64,000 bases of DNA from Planococcus citri (Eukaryota > Arthropoda > Insecta > Hemiptera > Pseudococcidae). The stretch lies in the NCBI RefSeq assembly GCF_950023065.1, contig NC_088681.1, positions 8,990,001-9,054,000 of the forward strand, read 5' to 3'. Positions 59,931-64,000 of this stretch are shown in pieces; position 1 is the stretch's first letter, and each line of letters opens with the position of its first letter. Position numbers and translations under genes: made by a program. The notes below the pieces were generated by a model, which made no database searches, had not been told where the DNA came from, and saw only the letters and a list, made by a program, of their open reading frames with translations.

Positions 59931-62158
59931 TTGGCTTTATTTTTTTTAAACATTGGTAGAAAAGATACTTTTTTGCTGAAAAAGCGAGAATTTTGGACAA
60001 TTTTGGTTTGGATAAAAAGTGGGACCATTTTGGAATTTCTTGCAAAAAAAAAACTGCAATCTCTGAAGGCCAAAAAATGATATTATGTATCAATTTTGGA
60101 AACAGTGAGGCTTTTCAGAATTTTTCATTTAAGAAAGGACAATTTTTAGCCCTTTTGCAAGAAAAAAACAAATTTCTTGCAATTTTCGGAAAAACGAGAA
60201 AATTTGACAGTTTTTGGCAAAAAAGTAGACTATGAACAATTTTCAAGAAATACGACATTTATGGAATTAGAGCATCACTTCGAAAATTTTATAAACAAGC
60301 AGGACTTTAATTATGGCAGTTCTTGGGGAAAAAAACTACTGTTTCGCATTTGATCAAAAAAAGCGAGAATTTCTGACAAGTCTTCTTTTTGGAATTTTTT
60401 GCAAAGAAACGTCAATCTTTATCCATTTTTCTAAAAATTCAAAAATTTAGGAATTAAACTCTTAAGATTAGGCAAAGAGCAAGGCTTTTGGAAGTTTTAC
60501 AAAAAAGTAGTCATTTTTTGAAAATTATCAGAAAAAAAAGGTGAGACTTTTATGCAATTTTTCTTTAAAAAACGAAGATTTTTGCAAAAAAGAGAAACTT
60601 TTATAACCCAGAGAAAAACAGGATCTTTTGATAGTAGAGCTAAAAAACAATACTTTTTCGCAAATTTTATTTTTAAAAAAAACAACAACAACAATGAGAT
60701 TTTTACACAATTTTTAAAACAATATACTTGGAATTTTTTGGAAAAAAAAATGAAGTTTTTATAAGTTTTTCCAAACAGTCAAAGTTTTTGTAAATTTGAA
60801 AAAAGCGAGAATTTTTGCCAATTTTTCGCGAAAAAAGAAAACTATTGGACAATTTTTCCAAAAAAGAGCACCTTGAGAAATTTTTTTGGAAAAAACTTGA
60901 AATTTTTCAGAAGTAAAATGTTTTTGTCAATTCTTTTCAAGGGCATCATTTTGACAATTTTATTAACAAGCAGGACTTCAATTATGGAAATTCTTGAAAA
61001 GAAAACCTACGGTTTTGCAATTGGTCAAAATGGCGAGAATTTCCAACTGGAAAAATGTAAGACTTTTTGAAAGTTTTTGCAAAGAAATGTTCATCTTTAG
61101 TTACCTATACATTTTTCTAAAAAGCCAAAATTTTAGTAAATAAATTTTTAAGATTTTACAAAAAACAAGACTTTTGACAATTTTACGAAAAAACGGAAAT
61201 TTTTGGAAATTACCAGCAAAAAAACGACATTTATATGCAATTTTTCTTTTAAAAAATGAGAATTCTTGTAAAAAATCAATACTTATTTTTGTAACCTAGA
61301 GGAGCAGGATCTTTTGTCAACTTGCAATTTCCGTCAAAAAAACGAGACATTTTGACAATTTCTAGAAATGCGAAACTTTTGGAATTTTCTGCAATTTTTA
61401 TTCATTCTTCTAAACAATCCAAACTTTTGTAGATTTTGAAATAAGCGAGCATTTTTGACAATTTTAGCAAAAAGCAAAGATTTTTGGGAATTATTGGCAA
61501 AAAAGTAGGTACCTAAGACTTTCAAGCAATTTTGCTGGAAAAAAAAATGGGAATTTTCGTAAAAAAAGCAAGATTTTCAACAATTTTAGCAAAGAGCATT
61601 TATCATGTAATTAAAGGCTAAAAATGACATTTTCTAGAAATCTTCGTCAAAAAAACGAGACTTTTGGACAAGTTTTGGAAAAATGTGAGACTTTTTGGGA
61701 TTTTTTGCAAAAAAACGACAACTTTTATTCATTTTTCTAAAAAGTAAAATTTTTGTAAATTTTGGAAAAAGAGAGAATTTTTGACAATTTTTCATAAAAA
61801 GCAAGAGACGGACCATTTGTGCAGAAGGAAATGCTTTTTGGCAATATCCTTCAAAAAAGTTGGACTTCAGATAACTAGATTTTTAAAAAAAGGGAAACTT
61901 TTCAACATTTTTGGAGGAAAAGTAAATTTTTTAGTTATAAGTGACCTAAAATTTAGATTTATATAATTTATTTAATTTTTAGAGGTTTAAACCCCTCTTC
62001 ACCAGTGTTTTCTGAATGTTACTCAAGTAACAGATTGAATAAATAATACTTATTACTACTACTACTACTACTACTATTTTGCTAGAAAGCTACAATTTTT
62101 TGTCAAGATGGATAATTTTAGCTAAATGCAGCACTTTTTGGCAATTATTGGCTAAAAA
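59931..62158. repeat. Decayed A/T-run repeat, interrupted by a possible LINE tail
   Basis: Phrases AAAAGCGAGAATTTTTGACA and ATTTTTGCAAAAAA recur every 30-50 bases (the opposite orientation to 5.8-7.7 kb). At about 61,980-62,080, a non-repeat stretch ends in AATAAATAATACTTATTACTAC and a (TAC)n run, reminiscent of a LINE 3' tail, which I cannot prove. The repeat continues to 62,158, where the copia element starts. Confidence 0.6.
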
Positions 62159-62206
62159 TTGTTGAAATAAGATTAATGGGAATTTGTAGGTACATTTATT
62201 TCAACA
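62159..62206 (-). repeat. Copia LTR remnant (48 bp, TG...CA)
   Basis: On the minus strand it begins TGTTGAAATAAATG right after the polypurine-like AGGGAAAG and ends TTATTTCAACA at 62,159, where A/T-run repeat resumes. Both ends have the TGTTGAAA/TTTCAACA form usual for copia LTRs. At 48 bp it is far shorter than typical, so it is an internally deleted LTR or a miniature one. Confidence 0.6.
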
Positions 62207-62239
62207 CTTTCCCTAATTTAAGAATTATCCAGCAATGAT

Positions 62240-62324
62240 CTAAACAATCAATGATATCAGTCCAGATTGTTCTCTCAAAATTGACAATCTGGGATTCGCC
62301 AAAGGCTTTGTTAGAATTGCTGCT
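62240..62324 (-). pseudogene. Copia polyprotein C-terminus
   Basis: The frame reads AAILTKPLANPRLSILREQ followed by SGLISLIV and a TAG stop. ILTKPL is the conserved end of copia RNase H-containing polyproteins (usually A-D-I-L-T-K-P-L). The aspartate is alanine here. It is separated from the rest of RNase H by the minisatellite, which stands where about 25-30 residues would be expected. Confidence 0.8.
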
Positions 62325-62600
62325 CGATAAACGTCAATCAATCATGATAAATGTCAATTATGATAAACGTCGATTACAATAAACGTCGATTACGATAAAC
62401 GTCGATTACGATAAACATTGATTATGATAAACGTCAATTACGATAAACGTCGATTACGATAAACGTTGATCACGATAAATGTTGATTACAATAAACGTCG
62501 ATTACAATAAACGTCGATTAGGATAAACGTTGATCATGATAAACGTCGATCATGATAAACGTCGATCATGATAAACGTTGATCATGATAAACAAAAAAAC
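62325..62600 (-). repeat. 16-bp minisatellite (ATAAACGTYGATYAYG) within copia coding DNA
   Basis: About sixteen tandem copies of GATAAACGTCGATTAC or a variant. On the minus strand the unit is TCATGATCAACGTTTA. The last unit toward the RNase H side merges with the coding sequence CATCATGATCAACGTTTTTTT that encodes HHDQRFF. Units near that edge (GATCATGATAAACGT) are closest to the coding sequence, and those further away carry TTAC in place of TCATG. Confidence 0.9.
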
Positions 62601-62843
62601 GTTGATCATGATGCTTTGTTCTGCTATGGAATTTGACATTCTCTGCAATCTTAATGGCGTTTTCGGTATCTACCATCAATACAGGAACATTGGTCAGATT
62701 TATCAATTCTCGAAATAATCTCGATATCCAGATGGTTTCCTTCGATGCTTTGTTAGCGGTGATTAATTCAGCTTCGCAATTCGAGTCAGCTACTAACTGC
62801 TGTTGTTTACTGATCCAGGAAATCCCTGCATCAGCATATTTAA
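62566..62843 (-). pseudogene. Copia RNase H, second part
   Basis: The frame reads YADAGISWISKQQQLVADSN, then CEAELITANKASKETIWISR and LFRELINL, followed by ENAIKIAENVKFHSRTKHHD. These are the copia RNase H landmarks: SW.SKKQ..VA.S..EAE, the acidic residue in the second block, and FHSRTKHID near the end. The expected serine after VADS is asparagine plus cysteine (S-N-C-E-A-E), close to the usual S-S-T-E-A-E. The frame ends in repeat-derived residues. The first part continues at 63,780-63,857 beyond the insertion. Confidence 0.85.
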
Positions 62844-63779
62844 TAGGGTGCGTCAAAAGAACAATAGAAAACACTTTTTTTAAAAATTGGAGTAGCTTAC
62901 CCCCTAAAAGTGTTCCATTTGGTCAAAAAATACTACTTACAAAATTTCAGATCAAAAAAAATATATTTAGAGGTAGCGCACAAGAGTTGAATGTTGAGAA
63001 TGTATGAGCGTGTCAAGCGAAAACTTCCCACGGTTGCGCGGCGGGGATTACAGCGTTGCGTTCCCTAGCAAGATTGGAGCAGTTTTACAAAACATTACCC
63101 CCTCTACAATGCATGTTAAGTAAGTCTAGTCCCTGGTAGGATTTCTAAGATGTTATTTATGTGGATTCAATAACAATTTTTCAATTCCAAAGCTCATTGT
63201 AGGTGGAAATATGAAAGTTTTGAAAAATAAAGAAAAAAGTATGAATTTGAGGTTTTATGTATTATTCTGATCAGCAATTGTAGGAAAAAAATTTATGGGA
63301 TAAATTTACGTTGAAATGTGAATATTTGATACGATTTAGCAATTCAAGTTGATGTTTTATCGACTAATATACATTTTAAAGCCGTTACTTAGTAAAAATG
63401 GAATGTTTCAGTTTCTGAATTCCATAATTTTGGTTAAAATGAATTCTAGAGCCAAAAAATCATGATCAATATTTTTTTATAGTTGTTTTAAAAATCCAAG
63501 AAAGATAGTATCACTTGATAAGTTGTGGTGGGGATGCCACTCTCGTTATAGTTGCGCAAAATCAACCCCGGTACGTTACGTTGCGATTCCCGCGGCGCCG
63601 TCGTGGGAAGTGTTGTGCTTGCGCGCGCTCGCAGCTCTCAACATTCAACACTTGTGCGCGACCTCTAAATATCAATATTTTTCAACAAAAATTTTATGGT
63701 GTCATTTTTTCGTCTAAAGGAATAACATTAGCGGGTAAGACCTTAAAATTTCAAAAAAAAAGTAACATGACGCACCCTA
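62844..63779. mobile_element. hAT-like foldback MITE, 936 bp, in copia RNase H
   Basis: The termini are TAGGGTGCGTCA at 62,844 and its inverse ending at 63,779, with an exact 8-bp duplication ATATTTAA (62,836-62,843 and 63,780-63,787). The inverted similarity runs about 220 bp inward with gaps, and is strongest at TATTTAGAGGT(A/C)GCGCACAAG, TTGAATGTTGAGA and CTTCCCACG. The centre is AT-rich and unrelated. GC-rich subterminal blocks (about 63,015-63,060 and 63,565-63,640) contrast with the surroundings. No transposase; 8-bp duplication and TAGGG ends fit hAT. Confidence 0.85.
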
Positions 63780-64000
63780 ATATTTAATCAGAATGCTAGT
63801 TGTTGATTGAGATGTAGTAGGACAGCCAGCGAAATCTGAGTCGCTATTATATTCCAGCTGATTGACAGTTGGATCGCATTTATAAACCAACTTTAGAGTT
63901 GAACATACTGCTTAAGTAAAGAAACACAAGTTTCAAACAGTTAATGTCTTTGGGTGTTGAATTTTCCAGAGATCTCAATAATACACATACTGAGTATGAA
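63780..64000 (-). pseudogene. Copia RNase H start and RT connector
   Basis: Frame 63,857-63,780 reads EYNSDSDFAGCPTTSQSTTS followed by ILIKY, the copia Y-S-D-A-D-W-A-G...S-T-S-G-Y motif, with the first catalytic aspartates kept. Further upstream, INCLKLVFLYLSSMFNSKVG lies in another frame, matching the W-x-A-L-K-R-V-L-R-Y-L..T connector loosely and ending in a stop at about 63,893, so at least one frameshift separates them. The element continues off the window edge. Confidence 0.75.

Larger units (their letters stand above)
62159..64000 (-). mobile_element. Ty1/copia retrotransposon, 3' part (continues past the window)
   Basis: On the minus strand from 64,000 downward: the RT-RNase H connector (INCLKLVFLYLSSMFNSKVG, about 63,890-63,975), RNase H start (YNSDSDFAGCPTTSQSTTS), a 936-bp insertion, RNase H continued (YADAGISWISKQQQLVADS...), a minisatellite, the polyprotein C-terminus (ILTKPLANPRLSILREQ with its stop at 62,240-62,242), a purine stretch TTAGGGAAAG and TGTTGAAATAA beginning at 62,206 as the LTR start. 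This is the standard copia order, with integrase and RT lying outside the window. Confidence 0.85.

Noticed and set aside
61980..62085. A LINE 3' end marked by AATAAATAATACTTATTACTAC and (TAC)n
   Set aside because: Suggestive of a LINE tail but without any coding remnant upstream; kept only as a remark in the repeat entry.
1..64000. A new defence, biosynthetic or signalling gene system
   Set aside because: No cluster of intact genes exists in the window; recognisable coding DNA is dead retrotransposons plus one candidate exon.

Overview
The window reads as AT-rich, non-coding, repeat-dominated nuclear DNA of an animal, most likely an insect. The evidence is retrotransposon families typical of arthropods (Jockey/I-type LINEs, Ty3/gypsy, Ty1/copia), many small TA- and 8-bp-target transposon derivatives, long satellite arrays, frequent TAGGTA/TACCTA strings and one spliced-looking exon. 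A sternorrhynchan hemipteran would fit the TAGGTA-rich style, but that is a guess. No bacterial operon, CRISPR array, rRNA or convincing tRNA was seen, and no intact protein-coding gene could be supported. The best host-gene candidate is one 147-bp exon at 11,390-11,536 (+) with good splice sites. Much of the rest may be intronic or intergenic.

Layout. 0.2-1.25 kb: a TA-flanked element nested between two outer inverted repeats. 1.75-3.4 kb: an LTR-retroelement primer-binding site, one end of a pogo-like element, and a dead LINE reverse transcriptase split by a 492-bp hAT-like element. 3.6-4.1, 5.8-7.7, 13.7-14.7 and 59.9-62.2 kb: a decayed A/T-run repeat. 7.9-10.0 kb: a dead gypsy RT split by about 1.4 kb that includes a 530-bp TA-flanked element and a 222-bp palindrome. 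12.1-13.7, 16.0-18.8 and 47.5-49.7 kb: copies of a large palindromic element carrying a 144-bp tandem repeat centred on CTGGAGGCTCCAG. 21.1-23.1, 24.6-28.06, 31.45-34.28 and 54.0-58.14 kb: four arrays (about 12.5 kb) of a satellite built on the perfect palindrome TTCGTTCGCGAACGAA, in orientations A, B, B, A. 36.2-40.1 kb: a dead Jockey/I-type LINE on the minus strand. 42.4-44.2 kb: A-rich repeat with a 264-bp element. 49.7-50.95 kb: tandem 290-bp units, one interrupted by a near-perfect hairpin. 62.16-64.0 kb: the 3' part of a copia element on the minus strand, split by a 936-bp hAT-like element and by a 16-bp minisatellite that seems to have grown from the element's own coding sequence.

The parts do not act as a pathway. 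What ties them together is nested insertion and repeat expansion. Satellite arrays share conserved flanks in mirror orientation, a 270-290-bp unit marked by GCGGGTTCTGCGCC recurs at the edges of arrays and elements, and dead reading frames let individual mutations be read. Two separate frameshifts in the same LINE are both 4-bp gains turning TAC into TAGGTAC. All coordinates come from reading by eye, so edges of diverged repeats are good to tens of bases; where target duplications are given they are base-exact.
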